Part shown: piece after piece, positions 23,051 to 35,420 of the stretch
How positions within the stretch are numbered: the stretch's first letter is position 1
Layout: the number at the start of each line of letters is the position of its first letter
Origin: Zhengitettix transpicula
Lineage: Eukaryota; Arthropoda; Insecta; Orthoptera; Tetrigidae
Length of the DNA stretch: 64,000 nucleotides
Direction of reading: 5' to 3'
Assembly: GCA_037074705.1 (NCBI GenBank)
Contig: CM073590.1
Location: forward strand, 221,246,746-221,310,745
The notes under the pieces: model-generated
Told to the model about the DNA's origin: nothing
Database searches by the model: none
Seen by the model: only the letters and a program-made list of their open reading frames with translations
Program-made: the position numbers and the translations under genes

Positions 23051-24985
23051 TTTAACTCTCCCGAAATAATACACTTTATAGCATCAGCCACTCTGAAATT
23101 AAAGTACACCACGATTACTACTTTAAATTATTCATGAGACATGTAGTTACTCGGAGTGCTAGTAATATTAAGGTAATTTACGAAATAATTATTTAATTCA
23201 GGAAAGGCATTTACACCGCCGGTTTACAGCATTTTAGTGCTGTTACGCTCATTGCTTCATCTGGAAAGTAGAAAGCTACTAATAATTACACTTATAAAAT
23301 AAGAAGATGGATTAATTGAAAGTGACATTTAAACGCGTTTAAAGTTTTTAATTATTTAGCGCTGTTACTGGCGTACATAGTCACAAAGCAACCAAAGGTA
23401 CTATATTTTGTATAAAGGTCATTAGAAATTAGTTTCAAATATCAGATCACTACTCATTATTGATGGTAATAAATTTGTTAAAAAGAACATAAAGTAATCG
23501 AGATGACTCGCAAACACGCAAAAATAATGAGTAAGAGCAGACTTGGATCTCCAAGAAAATGGAATTTATCGTATCGGTAAAATCGGGCATTCATAAAACA
23601 AAACCAATGAAAATATGACACAAATAAACTCATCTACGACTTTTGAAAGCTAAAGTGGACACTCTTTAATGACAACTTTGTCTGTATTAAATCATTTAGG
23701 ACCAGTAATGCCTAACAAATAATTAGTAAGAAATATGGCTAACGAATAAAAACGTAAGAAAACAATAGACTTACTACCTAAAAGAATGAGGTGTTTTCTA
23801 TAATTCAAGAGAAAAAAATAATTCCTCAGCTGTTATTAAATCTGAAAATATATTGACTCAGTCTGTTGGGTGGGTGTGGAGGGAGAACGACGTAGAAGCA
23901 CAATTGTTAGAACTTTTCAGGCAAGGGTGTGGCCTCGTAATGTGGTAGAGGAATTTTTTCTTCTTCTGTATTTACTGCAACGCGGGACAATATGTACAGT
24001 AAAATGTACTTGTGTTTCTTGGGGAAAAAAATCACAGCTTTTTGTATGACAGTTTCCGTACAATTTATCAATTCGAAAATTTTCTTGAAAATGTTACTTA
24101 AGTCATTATTATTAAATATTAACCAAGAGATATTTTTAATTGTGACTGCCGACCATGAAACGTGTTGAAAATAATAACTTAAGTTAATTACAGTATATAA
24201 TTTACGTAACAACAAAGATACATGTTTAATAATTTTCTGGTGGAACGTTTGTTACTTTTTAATTCACAACACTGTAACTTACAGGTATCCTGCGAAACAT
24301 ACGTACTTTTCCAAATATATGTTTGTTCCGCTAATTGGCCAAAAAAGTGGATTGAACACACAAGAAAAAACAATACCAGGATATTCCGGCCAAACAATCG
24401 CCCTGAAATGAACACTTTTTCCCCCTTTATCTGTATTCACTACACGTTATTCCTTTGTTTCGCACAAGGCTATACTTACTGTAATTACTCTCTCTTATTA
24501 TGTGAGATAATGGAAGGTGAATTCTGTTTGTGTTACAGACGCTTGTGTACAAGCGTTCTTTTATGAAATAAAAATTAAATATGCGATAAATGTTACATTA
24601 TAATAATTTAATTATAATTTGAATGCAATAGAATGGGTTAAATATTCTAACGCTGTTTTTTGTACTGTAATATTTCACTAAATTTAAAAAAATCGTACTA
24701 CACTAGTTAATTGACTTTTTTCTTTATGGAAATGTATTTGAGAAACTACGTATATTCATAGAATAATTTATTGCTTTATGCGAGAACGAAATTTGACATT
24801 TTAAATAAATTTCACACGTAGATTAGGACGTAAACTGGTTGGATTTGAATGTTTAAAGAACACAATTTAGCGAGTAATACGCGGGCATGTAGCTACACCA
24901 TTACGTTCTCTGCAAAGAATTTACATACTAATGCACTTTTTTAAAATTGCCGTGTCCTTTTATTTGAGTCATTTTCTGTTTAGCC
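23051..24985. other. AT-rich stretch, nothing recognised
   Basis: The 102- to 114-codon frames at 23907-24215 (minus) and 24222-24566 (plus) have no domain. The plus frame is cysteine-rich but lacks a signal peptide or a regular cysteine pattern. I treat both as chance. Confidence 0.45.
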
Positions 24986-24989
24986 GTTA

Positions 24990-25280
24990 TATTTAAGCGG
25001 CAAAGTCTCTGCTATTATTTCGTTTTCTGGAACTGGATTTAAATTACGTGCGACCGTCCGGGGAGTTTTATGGCGTTAATTTTGTTTTCCGAAGTCTCTA
25101 CGTAATTTCTGGCCGGTTATGAGTCCTAAATAATGTTCGGGTGGGTCCGTGAGCAGTTATTTCTGCCACCAAGAAAACGGGCCAGGTGATATGAATTAAT
25201 TCCGAAAGCTATAAAGTTAACTGTCGGCTTCCAATTTAAAGCTCCCCTGAGAAAATTTAGACCTTTTTATTTGGTTCAAA
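24990..25280. other. Balanced block, candidate conserved regulatory element
   Basis: A compact 290-bp patch of balanced composition contains TTTTATGGCGTTAATT (a Hox-type core), GGCCGGTTAT, GGGTGGGTCC and CCAGGTGATATG. Density of distinct words, lack of frame and AT-rich flanks are typical of a conserved non-coding element, but no comparison is available here. Confidence 0.28.
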
Positions 25281-27420
25281 CTCGGACGAAAGCAGACAGA
25301 CAAACACTACACAGAATCAGTTATCGTACTGTCAGTTTTTTTGAAATTATTATTTTAGTGATCAGGGGGACCAAATTTTTAATTTAAATTAAATTTGTTT
25401 ATATATCATGTAAATAACATAGATAACACACAACTATTGACTAAAATAACGGTAATATTCACATCATTAGTTTTTGGAGTTATCGTTCTTATTACAATTA
25501 ATATTTCAAATTAATTAAAAACTTTCGTCTTCCACATTTCTCTTTAGCCTTTTTCTATATCTCTAAATCTTTATCTATTGGCTCTTTATAATATTAAAGA
25601 GACTCTTTTTCAAGCTCTTAGTTAATTATTTTGTTCAAACACATAATTTAAACATAACAAAATATTTACTAGTATCTTTTCGGATTTTCGAACCATACAA
25701 ATATTATTTATAAATATTATCTACTTAATCTTTAAAGATTTAGCAATACTTCGGCCACTGAAGACATTAGTAATTATAAATTAAGCAATATTATTGTGAT
25801 TGGTCAAGTCAAGAATAAATTTTAAGAACTAAACAACACAACTTGAGTCTGAAAAGGTACTATTAGGATAATTTGAGTCTGTAACCAAGAATTTTCTAAC
25901 TCACGACGATTCTTAGGGCTTTATAGCGCCGATTGCAGCGAGTGCAAGCAGAAAAAATTCAGAAATTGCAATTATACTGATGATTTAAATAGTATAGTAC
26001 GTTATGTGCTATAGTAAGAAATAAAAAAACTTATCTCCATTTTAAATATTGAAACTACACCAACGATATCGGCGGCAGAAATTGATTTCCCACGATATAA
26101 GATAACAAATATTTATTAAATATTTTTCCTACCCATGAATGTTAACAACCCAGATATTTATTCAGAAATTGTGTCAGAAAATTTTGTTCGTGGTAACCAG
26201 TTGCTAACAATTTAGAACTGAAATCCACCGTATTAAAAAATTTGATTTAATAAAACGAGAGAATTAAATTATATGTATTTTATTTAGAAAAATTTTAATT
26301 TTTCTATTTTTAAGCCGTCTCTTCGGATTGAATTGGTATTCAATATCAATAGTGTATAAATGGTCAACATTTACGTCATTTAACACTTGAATTTATAATT
26401 GTCTAAATATAAAATAATCATCTTACAAGAATAAGAAAATCAATAAATGTAAATAATTTAGAAATTAAATGTATAGTGTAATCAAAACTGTTAACATAAT
26501 TCATGTATCATGTCCATATGTCAGAATGTATTATTTAATATTAGAATTTATTACAATTCACCAAACATATATTCCCAATGTTCAGGGACGTCGTCAGTTG
26601 TATATAATTAATTAACAAAGTAAGAATTATTTTTTACTACTTCCGACATAATCCAAGGTCGTGTTAATGTTCTTGAATACGAATAATTATATATTCTTGA
26701 ATGTGACTGTTAATATTTAAGGTCTAATTATAAAACTGTAAAAGTAATAATGTGAAAATCACATGGATTTATGTTTTAGTGATTTTGTTTTTCCAGTCGT
26801 TATTAGGTCAATATATTTCAACAAATTTTCCGTAGAGTAAACATTAATAATAATTGTTATTAATCCATTTATTATTTTTGATATGTATATGTCATTCTCG
26901 ATTTTCTACTTGCAATTCTTTCGTTAATTAATTCAGTGAACTCTGAAATCGAGAAGTCATAAATTTCAGTTCCAGGGCAATATTAGATTGCTTTATATTA
27001 AAAATTGTTCAATCAAAGCCTTTTTCCTTGTGTAAGCCACTATTCTGCTAATTAACCATTTATTGCGAATAAATATCTAGCTCCTATTAATTCCAGAGTC
27101 TGAAAGATTTTCTGGAAAAATATAACGACAATCCTGTCCATGATTTTTAATTAATCTGTGCCCCTTCAAGGAAAGCCAACGCCTAAATACCTCCAAATCT
27201 ACCCGTAATCCTTTGAAGGGGTATGGGAATGGAGGCGATTTTACCTACCTTTGCCAGAATTCCCACACCATCAGTTGTAATTATACTACATTACCACTTT
27301 CTACACATTGAGTATTAATTTGGTTTTATGTGAGATGAAATAAATATTCTGAATTCTTGAATCTTGGAACAGTTGGAATTAAAATATGTCAAGCATATAA
27401 TTTCCGTTGTTAGAATATTT
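25281..27420. other. Very AT-rich stretch, nothing recognised
   Basis: This is the longest featureless run in the window. A short inverted repeat (CCCTTCAAGG and CCTTTGAAGGG) is seen near 27164-27220. No frame of note. Confidence 0.5.
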
Positions 27421-28010
27421 CTTTGAATGCGAACCGATCAGCAAGATCCCTTTTCCGTATACGTATTCGTCTGTATCGTTGACTCTGATTGGAGGACGCG
27501 ATGGCAGCAAGAGAGGGGAGCACTCCCACTAACCAATCCATCAATAACCAACTGCCACAAACTTGGCGCATAAGAAACATCTATCTTGGAGGCCCACATC
27601 ATGTCATTTTTTAAAAAAAATTTATGGCCGCATTGTAGCCATTGAGCGGCGGCGACGGAAGATGAATGGCACTTATGTCTGCGGCGTTATTATTTCAGAA
27701 GTGTTGTGCACAATGGCACAGGCAAAATTAAGAGCTCGCGAATTGCTCACAAATGGATCGCTTATCGCAGTTCGTCTCGGCAGAAACCTCTCCACGAAAT
27801 TATGCCACCTCTTTGTTCTCTCGAAAAATCAACAACGACGCAAAGGGGAAAAATATATTGCGAAGACGCAATTTTTTACCTTCGCGGAAAGTGAAACCCG
27901 GTTTTATTCTATTTAATAAGATTTCAGACACGGCTGAAATGGAAGCCATGTCAGTATCTTGGCTTCGGAGAAAAGTAATATGCCTTTTTAACTAACGAAA
28001 GCCATCAATT
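27420..28010. other. Balanced block rich in ATGGC words
   Basis: The core ATGGC/GCCAT occurs repeatedly (around 27502, 27625, 27640, 27665, 27713, 27945), together with AGAGAGG and TTTATGGCC. In insects GCCAT (Pho) plus GAGAG (GAGA factor) sites mark Polycomb response elements, so this is a candidate of that kind by inference only. The 117-codon plus frame 27563-27916 has no domain. The end of the block, TTAACTAACGAAAGCCAT, recurs with one change at 52054-52071. Confidence 0.25.
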
Positions 28011-29440
28011 CAAGAATTTAAAATATCTTTCTTAAAGATTCTTCAGGCCAAGAATTGAAATAATGCAGACATAGAATCCTGTTTTGTAAAATTCTATTTT
28101 TTTTATGTTTGATATTTGCATGTGAATATCGATTACAGTTTAATTTCAAATCGTGTTCACTGGCAATAAGAACGTAATATATTAGGCTTCGTCACCTGCT
28201 GCCTGTTATACTTCGGCTTCACTGTTCACAGAGTTTCTCATAACATTTAATTAGCACCTTAAAGTTTTATATTGCACGGAATCACCAATAGATGCATAAG
28301 GGCATTTTGAAGTGAATAATTCAGCAGAGAGAAGGCGTCCATTTACGTAAATGGATTTTTCATCAGAAGCCGGAAACGAGAACCGCAGAGGTAGATCTGT
28401 CATACAATGCTATAATGAGCTTTTTGTTTGACAGAAGTCGAAAATAAGAAAACCAGATAATACTTTATTTATTCTGTTGAAAATATTCATATTTAATCCC
28501 ACGCAAAAACCTAAATATAATATTACTTTTTGTATAAACAAGAAAATAAATATAATGACTCATTGGAAGAGCTACTAACTACTATATTTCTAAGCACAAA
28601 TTCGTCATAGAGCATATATCGTATAACCGTGTTATATGAAAAGTAGGGAAAATAAGAAAATTAAAAGAAGAATATTGAAAGTTCGCAAATAATATCCATT
28701 ACAGAATTTTATATGTTTGTATTATAATCGACTCTCGTGTATGCTATTGTTGAAAGTGGGGATTTTTATTATGAAAACTATTTCGCATCGTCTGCCGGCG
28801 ATGAGTTATAAAAAATTAAAATTGTGGAAGATTATTAAGAGGATTTTTTTCTGTAAAATTTCATAACACTATATAAAAACTGATTGTCCGACGTTGTCCT
28901 TGCATTTATTTATCCAATATTTATTAGTCAGAGAAATAAACAGAAACTATAAATTGCATAAAATTGCAATAACTTTATTCATTTTTATATGAAGTTTAAA
29001 AAGTGAACCATTAAAATACTTTCTAAAATGGATTATTTATTTTCAAAAGTTCTCAAATATTAACTTCACCCAGAGTGTTTATTCACGAAATTTTAAAGTT
29101 CGTAAATCTGTTTCAAGTGAATGACGAGTATCACGTTGATGAAACTAGAAATCGCTCAGCTCTAAGATCTTTGCTCTCTACCAGAGAAGTATTCAGCATT
29201 CAGGGAAAGTTTTACACAATAGTCTTCCTCCAGATGTAAAGAACAATAATAACTTCAGAAGTTTTGGGAATCAGTGTAAATATATTCTACTGGAAGGCGC
29301 GTTTTACTACAGTACAGGAGTTTATTGATCGTTCCCCTAAAAATTAATTATTTTTGTTTATATTGAAAAAGTGTTGAATATGTTGCTCTTTAAACTATTT
29401 ATTTCTTAACTTGCTTATTTTCTGCTATTTTCTTTGTTTG
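28011..29440. other. AT-rich stretch, nothing recognised
   Basis: A mildly balanced patch at 28190-28410; no frame, repeat or RNA gene recognised. Confidence 0.45.
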
Positions 29441-29449
29441 TTTCATGTA

Positions 29450-29540
29450 CGGACGGTTTGGAGGTTCCTCGTCGCTCAGTTCGGTGAAGTGACTTGTTCG
29501 TCGTTTTCTTCTTCTTCCTAGTGTGCGTGTGTCAGATTTT
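29450..29540 (+). promoter_or_regulatory. Possible initiator / 5' UTR-like segment
   Basis: CGCTCAGTTCGG contains an arthropod initiator-like TCAGTT, followed by a T/C-rich, G-containing leader without ATG for about 90 bp. No TATA box is placed correctly and no frame follows. It could be the 5' end of a transcript or a transposon leader. Confidence 0.15.
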
Positions 29541-29768
29541 GTGTTTATTCTCATGTGATGTGTAATTCCATGTTTCATGATGATTAATTCTCTAAATATT
29601 TATTTGAGCGGTTTTAATTTGTTTGAATACTGTAAATATTATATTATACGCTTAGTAAAGTTAAACATTATTACTATATAGTAATTTTAGTTATGTTGGG
29701 CACGGATGTGTATGTTCTGGATATTTAGTTATGTGCATGTTAATTTATAATTGTAGCATCTATTTTTG

Positions 29769-29974
29769 TAGGGCAACAGGCTACATGACGGTAATCCACG
29801 TTGGGCAACTCCCCTTTAATAGCATAGGAAGGGATTTGAAAGGGGGGATGCGGAAGGTTAGAGGAAGGTAGCCAAGGGTTAACTAGGGCCCCCGGGCTAT
29901 ATTTTAAGGATCCTACCCGGCATTCGCCTAAAGAAATGCAGGGGAAACCCTAGAAAAACCTGCATCAGGCAGGT
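29769..29974 (+). repeat. Family A interspersed repeat, 3'-truncated copy
   Basis: It begins TAGGGCAACAGGCTACATGA like the 21.7-kb copy and follows it with few differences. It stops after CTGCATCAGGCAGGTA, so the last third (GTCGGGCATTGGG onward) is missing. Confidence 0.85.
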
Positions 29975-30242
29975 ATTTATAGTTAACTTGCAACTTTATG
30001 TAATGAAATTCTATTTCCTCATTCGAGAACTAAGTAATAAATATATCAAATAAAATCATTTATAAATATTTTAATGTAAAAGTGCATTATATAAATTTTA
30101 AACGCTGTTACAATCTCACTATAAAAAAAACCGTCACAACTTAGCATAAACGATGTTTTTGAAATTAAATTCACGAGCAAGAAACAATAAATTCTTTGGG
30201 GAATTGAGTGATTACGGAAATACTATGGAGATCGATAATAAC

Positions 30243-30432
30243 AGTCTCCTGCAGATTTCAATCTATTTAAAGAAATTAGTTGGAATGACTATGGATAAAT
30301 AGTATTTAATCCTCTCGGTTTCCCGTCAAATTTCAATAGTCTCCTGAAGATTTCAATCTATTTAAAAAAATTAGTTGGAATGACTATGGATAAATAGTAT
30401 TTAACCCTCTCGGTTTCCCGTCAAATTTCAAT
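30243..30432 (+). repeat. 95-bp tandem duplication, two units
   Basis: Units 30243-30337 and 30338-30432 both begin AGTCTCCTG and end TCAAATTTCAAT. I count three substitutions between them, so the duplication is young. Nothing identifies the unit as a known repeat. Confidence 0.95.
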
Positions 30433-30769
30433 TGCATTGACCTGCAACGTCTTTACAAAAAGCATCTTATAAGGGTTTGGAGAACAGTTTAATGACACGT
30501 GTACTTAAGTGACATCGGAGCTGACACCTTTTTTTATAGGGGACTACCAATTCGCGTAAATTTGGATTTATATTACTAACCCTAATCAATTTCCCGTTCG
30601 TGCACAATTCGCGATCTATCATTCTGGTGGCTCATGAGTTTATATATTCATAGCTATATACTTGTCTTGTATATATAATATAACGGTACACAGAAGATTT
30701 ATTTGATTTCCTAGTGTTTATGTAGTGTAAGTTAGTTGCATTGACCATAGTAGGTGGTTTGTTTCACAA

Positions 30770-31110
30770 GTCCGTGACAAGCTGCCCTGGTGATTCAATG
30801 AAGAAGGCGCCCCGGGGCGTGGGATCATTTTCCGATTACCCACTCCTCCTCGGCCTCGAAGTTGGGATCTGATTCCCGGAGAAATTGCTTTATCCGCAGG
30901 CCATAAGGAGAGAAATGCTTATCGGGCGCGCCTAATGCTGCTGATATTAAAACGTCCGTCCCCGCCAAAACAAACTAAGATTCATATCGCAGCTTTATGA
31001 TTCTTCCACATACCTCACTAAATCCCTCCTACATTCTGCTGCAGCCATTTCTCGATAGAAATATGTAGGGCTGAATTATAGAAAGAATTCCAATTGTTTC
31101 GGTGGAGGAT
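30770..31110. other. GC-richer block, candidate regulatory element
   Basis: The most GC-rich patch in this part (GCGCCCCGGGGCGTGGGATC at 30807-30826, CCGATTACCC just after, TATCGGGCGCGCC near 30920). GGGTAATC is a K50 homeodomain (Otx/Bicoid-type) word on the minus strand. No open frame of size. Candidate conserved non-coding element. Confidence 0.28.
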
Positions 31111-33515
31111 GAAATGAATTTTCCGTTTCCTCGTGAGGAATATAAAAATGCGAAACTAAATGTACTTTATTACCATATTCGATTACTCACGCGAACAGAG
31201 TTTACAGATAATATTTATGTACAAAAGCATGCGATAAGATAACTGTTAAAGAATTTTCTTGACAGGTTTAAAAAATCTACAAATATCACATAATTTATTA
31301 TATTGTATTTATGAGAAGGAATCTAAATATATTTCAAGAATAAGAAAATGGTCCATTGGAAAAGTAATTTTATTTTGGACAATAAATATTATTTTCATTT
31401 ACGACCAATTTTCTCTCTAAATTTTTTTATTGCTGTAGAAAATTATATATACATGCTTTCAATTTATAATATGATACAGATATATTAAATTTCAATTTTA
31501 CAAGTGGCCGGAAAACCTTGAAATATCATTATATAAATTATAAAACAAGTTTCACAGACAAATTGTGCATAATAAATACACATAAATATTTTTTGGTGTT
31601 TTATATAGATATCTTTCACTTGGTTACTCATAAAATATTAATAAGGACATATAATACATTATAGGTTTAAATCATGAATAAAAGTCATATATAAAAGAAA
31701 AATGATGGTTATTCGGATTAGATTTTTTTTACTTTATTTAAGGTCACTTCAACTATATTAACTTGTTTTTAAGTACAACGAAATTATGATAAATTGTGAA
31801 ATGTTCGTAATATAAATAAAATAGGTTCTATATTTTGTTAAATACATTGATACATATGATTTGTTTTCTTTTGATCAACGTTTTGTAGTAGTAACCGCAC
31901 TGAAACTTAAATAAATTCAGATTCCGTATTATCTACGATCAAGTGTTAAAATTACAGTCACCAAAGTGCTACATACAGAAATTCAGTAGATTGTTATTCA
32001 CACTTTTCATTCCACAAATAAAAACAATCATAAATTTCAGATAATTTTTTACGTATTTTACACAAATTTCCACATATATAAAGCCTTCCCGTCCCCACGG
32101 CACAGACACTTCCCCTCTCTTCTCTCTGGTTGTAAATATCTTCATGTATTCAGTACACAAAATTAAATCGAAAAAGTCTGTCATTAAACATTAATTAGTG
32201 ACAAATACTGTTGATACAAATCATCACAAACTACTATAAACATTATTTCCATAAACTATAAAGTATTACTATAGTTTGTTAGAGAACAATATTCCTCATA
32301 TGTTGCAAACGAGAGCAAGCGAACGTCCTTTTTCCGAGACAGGAAACGCGTTCAAGCACCAAGAATAAGCAAAAAAAAAACATATATCTACACCAAGCAT
32401 GTCAGGGGATTTGTACGAATCTAGAAAATTTTCCTACGGGGCATGTAAATGGCCAAGGGTATTATTTTCAACAAGAGCTATATCAGAAATCAATCGAAAA
32501 AATGAAGAAAAAACATATAAAGTTCTCCCGTGAGCAAGGAACAAAATATCCTTCGTATCAGAGGAGTGTCAAGATCCTTGGCGTCTGTAAGCTGTAAAGC
32601 CTAGTCCTGAACTAATTACAGAGAATGCTGACAGATGGGTCCAATGGGATCAGTGGCACAACACCGCGCTCCAACAGGGTTTCGATCACGAAAACTACAC
32701 CGTAGGACGAAGATAGCAAGTCTTGAACTTATACTGGAGATTGATTAAAATATGAAAACATTTAACGAATTACAGTTTCTATAGACTTGACGTGTTTTAT
32801 ATTAGAAACTTCGAGGAACTGTCGAATTATTTAAGCAGTCAAATTCAGTTTAATAATTTTAATGTTAGTTATTAATAAATGAATTTATTTCATTTATTGA
32901 AACTATCACTGATGATTCAAACGCTTTTCGGTGGATTATTATAAACTTTTTGGGACATAAACGAACCTGGTTTCTTTCATTTTAGAAAAAAAATTCAATA
33001 TCACTCTAAGATTATTCTGAACCCTGAATCCATCATGTTTTACGTTGTTCATGATGAATACAATAACGTAAAATATAAAAATTATTCACGAATTAGATAC
33101 AGAATATACTTTGTAATATTCGACTATGCACTTGACAAATTTCTGTCAAGCGGCTTTGCATAATTGGCAAACAGTAAAAATGTTTCACTGAAATCCAACT
33201 CGGAGCGATTAATTCAGGCTGCATGATGTGATCTCGTCAGTCATAATTGTTACCGGTGATACGACGACAGTTATTTAAGGCGTAACGATCTGTATGCAAA
33301 TATGTAAACTGAAGTGTAGAAAACTGTAAAAAGTTTAAGTCCTTGAATAATATTTCCGAAAAAATAATTGTAACAATTAAAAACCTCCGACTTATTTGTA
33401 CTTACAAGGCCATTTTTATTAATGATATATATATATTCTGTCTATTGAGACAACTTCTGAATAAACTACAGTCAATTTGAAGTCAAAAAATATATTTATT
33501 TATGGAAAATTAAAA
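31111..33515. other. AT-rich stretch, one weak tRNA-like patch
   Basis: At about 32632-32690 GATCAGTGGCACAAC is followed by GGGTTTCGATCACG, faintly like tRNA A and B boxes. The match is too poor to call a SINE. No gene is seen; the 71-codon frame 31969-32184 has no domain. Confidence 0.4.
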
Positions 33516-33553
33516 TACGTTTTGTCACTAACTTCGCGACCTCTTCAGGTTGT
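33516..33553 (-). repeat. Hammerhead-like core with palindromic stem I
   Basis: Minus strand: CTGAAGA, stem II GGTCGC and GTGACA (GCGACC expected) around the loop GAAGTTA, then AAACGTA. Just upstream on this strand GTAATAAATTTATTAC is a perfect 16-bp palindrome in the place of stem I. The G of GAAAC is replaced, so activity is unlikely. Confidence 0.45.
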
Positions 33554-33576
33554 AATAAATTTATTACATTCATAAG

Positions 33577-33594
33577 TAATAATAATAATAATAA
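33577..33594. repeat. (TAA)n microsatellite
   Basis: Six TAA units. Confidence 0.9.
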
Positions 33595-33599
33595 GGAAT

Positions 33600-35080
33600 A
33601 TCTTTGGGTTTGTTTTATCTTTGTTTTGTTGTTTAGTTTCTTTCGTTAATGGTGATAGTTGTATAGTAAAATTGATGTATTATAGAAAACTGAAATATTT
33701 TATTAAATATATGTATCCGCATTTATTGGAGACTCAACCTGATAGTTAAAGTGAACGATAATTTAAAAGTATTTATTATAAGGTTCAAGTCTAACAACAT
33801 TTTGATAGTCAGACCACTCGCCCTTGACTGCCGTGTGCAAAATACGAAATTACTACTTCAAATTGGCTGTTGTTTATTCATATGGTGTCATTTTACTAAG
33901 TTCATAGCGTGAACGTAACAAATTTACAGCGAATAGTTTATTTCTCAAGATATGGATACAATTTAAGGTTTACCAAAAATATTTTCGAAAAGAAATTGTT
34001 TTTTTTGGAACACCTGAACAGTAATCCAGTAAATCTTAATTCATCACTTAAACAAGAGGCCTGTTAAAAAAATAATCGTAATTTAATTTACTTAATTATA
34101 TAAATGGGAAGTTGAAGGGTTATGAAACTACAAAAACTCTGTGGAAATTTCGCAAATTATTCTACTTTTGAATTTAATGGTGAGGAATCATCTTACTTGA
34201 TCTCTATAATACTATTTTAATGGCTATTATTTAAACTGTTATACTCTTCATCGCTTTAAAAAAATGATTTACGTTATTATCAATGAAAGATCAGAAATAT
34301 AAACAATTTTTTCCTTCTATTTTGGGTATGCATTTTATATTTGCCAAATAAAATTTTTAATCAGTGAAGATATTTAACGTTGCTGAACTAAATAAAACGA
34401 GTTTCAATTATATTAAGTCTAATTATATAAAGGAGTAGTCAATTAACAGACAAAATTGAGAGAAGAAATAAATGACTTAAAATATTATCTGAATATTATT
34501 ATATTTGAGATCATAAATAAAACAAAAGATCTAAATTTGTTAAAACAGTTTAATAATAAAAACATGTTTCGGTCCTTATTCTGACGCTCACCAATTGCTA
34601 TAAAAGTAACCTTTAAACGATTGGATTTTCTACTCTTCGAACTTTGGTGTATAAAAAATATTTGTTTTTGCGTTCATAAACAGAACGCATTTTTTTAAAT
34701 ATATTTTTGACAAAATTATTTTTTGTCGTACAACTTACTTTTTATTAAATCTATATGTCTATAGCTTTTTATATTAGCTGATATCATTCTGTATTCCTGG
34801 TTGCCGTCTCTACCCCTGAAAACGAGCCGAGATTTTTACTGCTTTATAACGCTGCTATCAAACTTCTTTCCATACTGATACCTATTTTCCACAAAAACTT
34901 CAAATTTATGTATTCTATTTCTATATATATACACATGTATCAATAAATTTATTCTTAAATCCTACACAGTTAATTTTCACAGCGTCTCCGTGTCGTTGAT
35001 TAAATGGCCTAAGCCGATAAAGACAATACTGAGTGGTTAATAAGTAAGCAGCAATTGTTTCTCCACCATTACAGAGGAGT
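33600..35080. other. AT-rich stretch with one distant hammerhead-like word
   Basis: At 34561-34592 the minus strand reads GGTGAGCGTCAGAATAAGG and then ACCGAAACATG. GTC and GAC could pair ahead of GAAACATG, so it may be another decayed family member. Nothing else is recognised. Confidence 0.35.
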
Positions 35081-35420
35081 TTTAATTGTTGATAACGTGA
35101 GCTGGTGACTAAGTGCGGCCAAGATCGCTGAATTTCCCTCTTCCGCACGTCGCGTAAATTGAGTTTGTTGCTAGATGTGATTAGAACTAGGAACTTCTGA
35201 AATATTAGCGGCCTTAATCCCTATCTCGCTATCGTGCTGCAAACACCTGCTAACAGCATATTTTTCACGGCAGCGCCTAAGCAGCCTGGCATTATCCGCC
35301 TGGAAAACTTTAAATTGATTGCTCCAATTCTTATCTGGGCCGGTGCAAACGCTAAATTTCCGCAACGTGCTGCGTCTACGCGTTATCTGTTGAAATTTAT
35401 TCCGCACTTAACCTGATACA
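35080..35420. other. Balanced block with opposing open frames
   Basis: Frames 35171-35407 (minus, 78 codons) and 35234-35416 (plus, 60 codons) overlap in a patch with few stops. It contains GGCCTTAATCC (K50 homeodomain word) and CAGCATATTTTTCACGGCAG. It is a candidate conserved element or exon, with no recognisable domain. Confidence 0.25.

Noticed and set aside
24222..24566. Cysteine-rich 114-codon frame
   Set aside because: No signal peptide and no regular cysteine spacing, so chance is more likely than a secreted peptide or toxin.
25740..25775. CACTGAAGACATTAG as a hammerhead core
   Set aside because: CTGAAGA is there but no stem II and no GAAAC follow.
32632..32690. tRNA-like A and B boxes
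   Set aside because: The B-box-like GGTTTCGATCA has an extra base and wrong end; no SINE body is seen.
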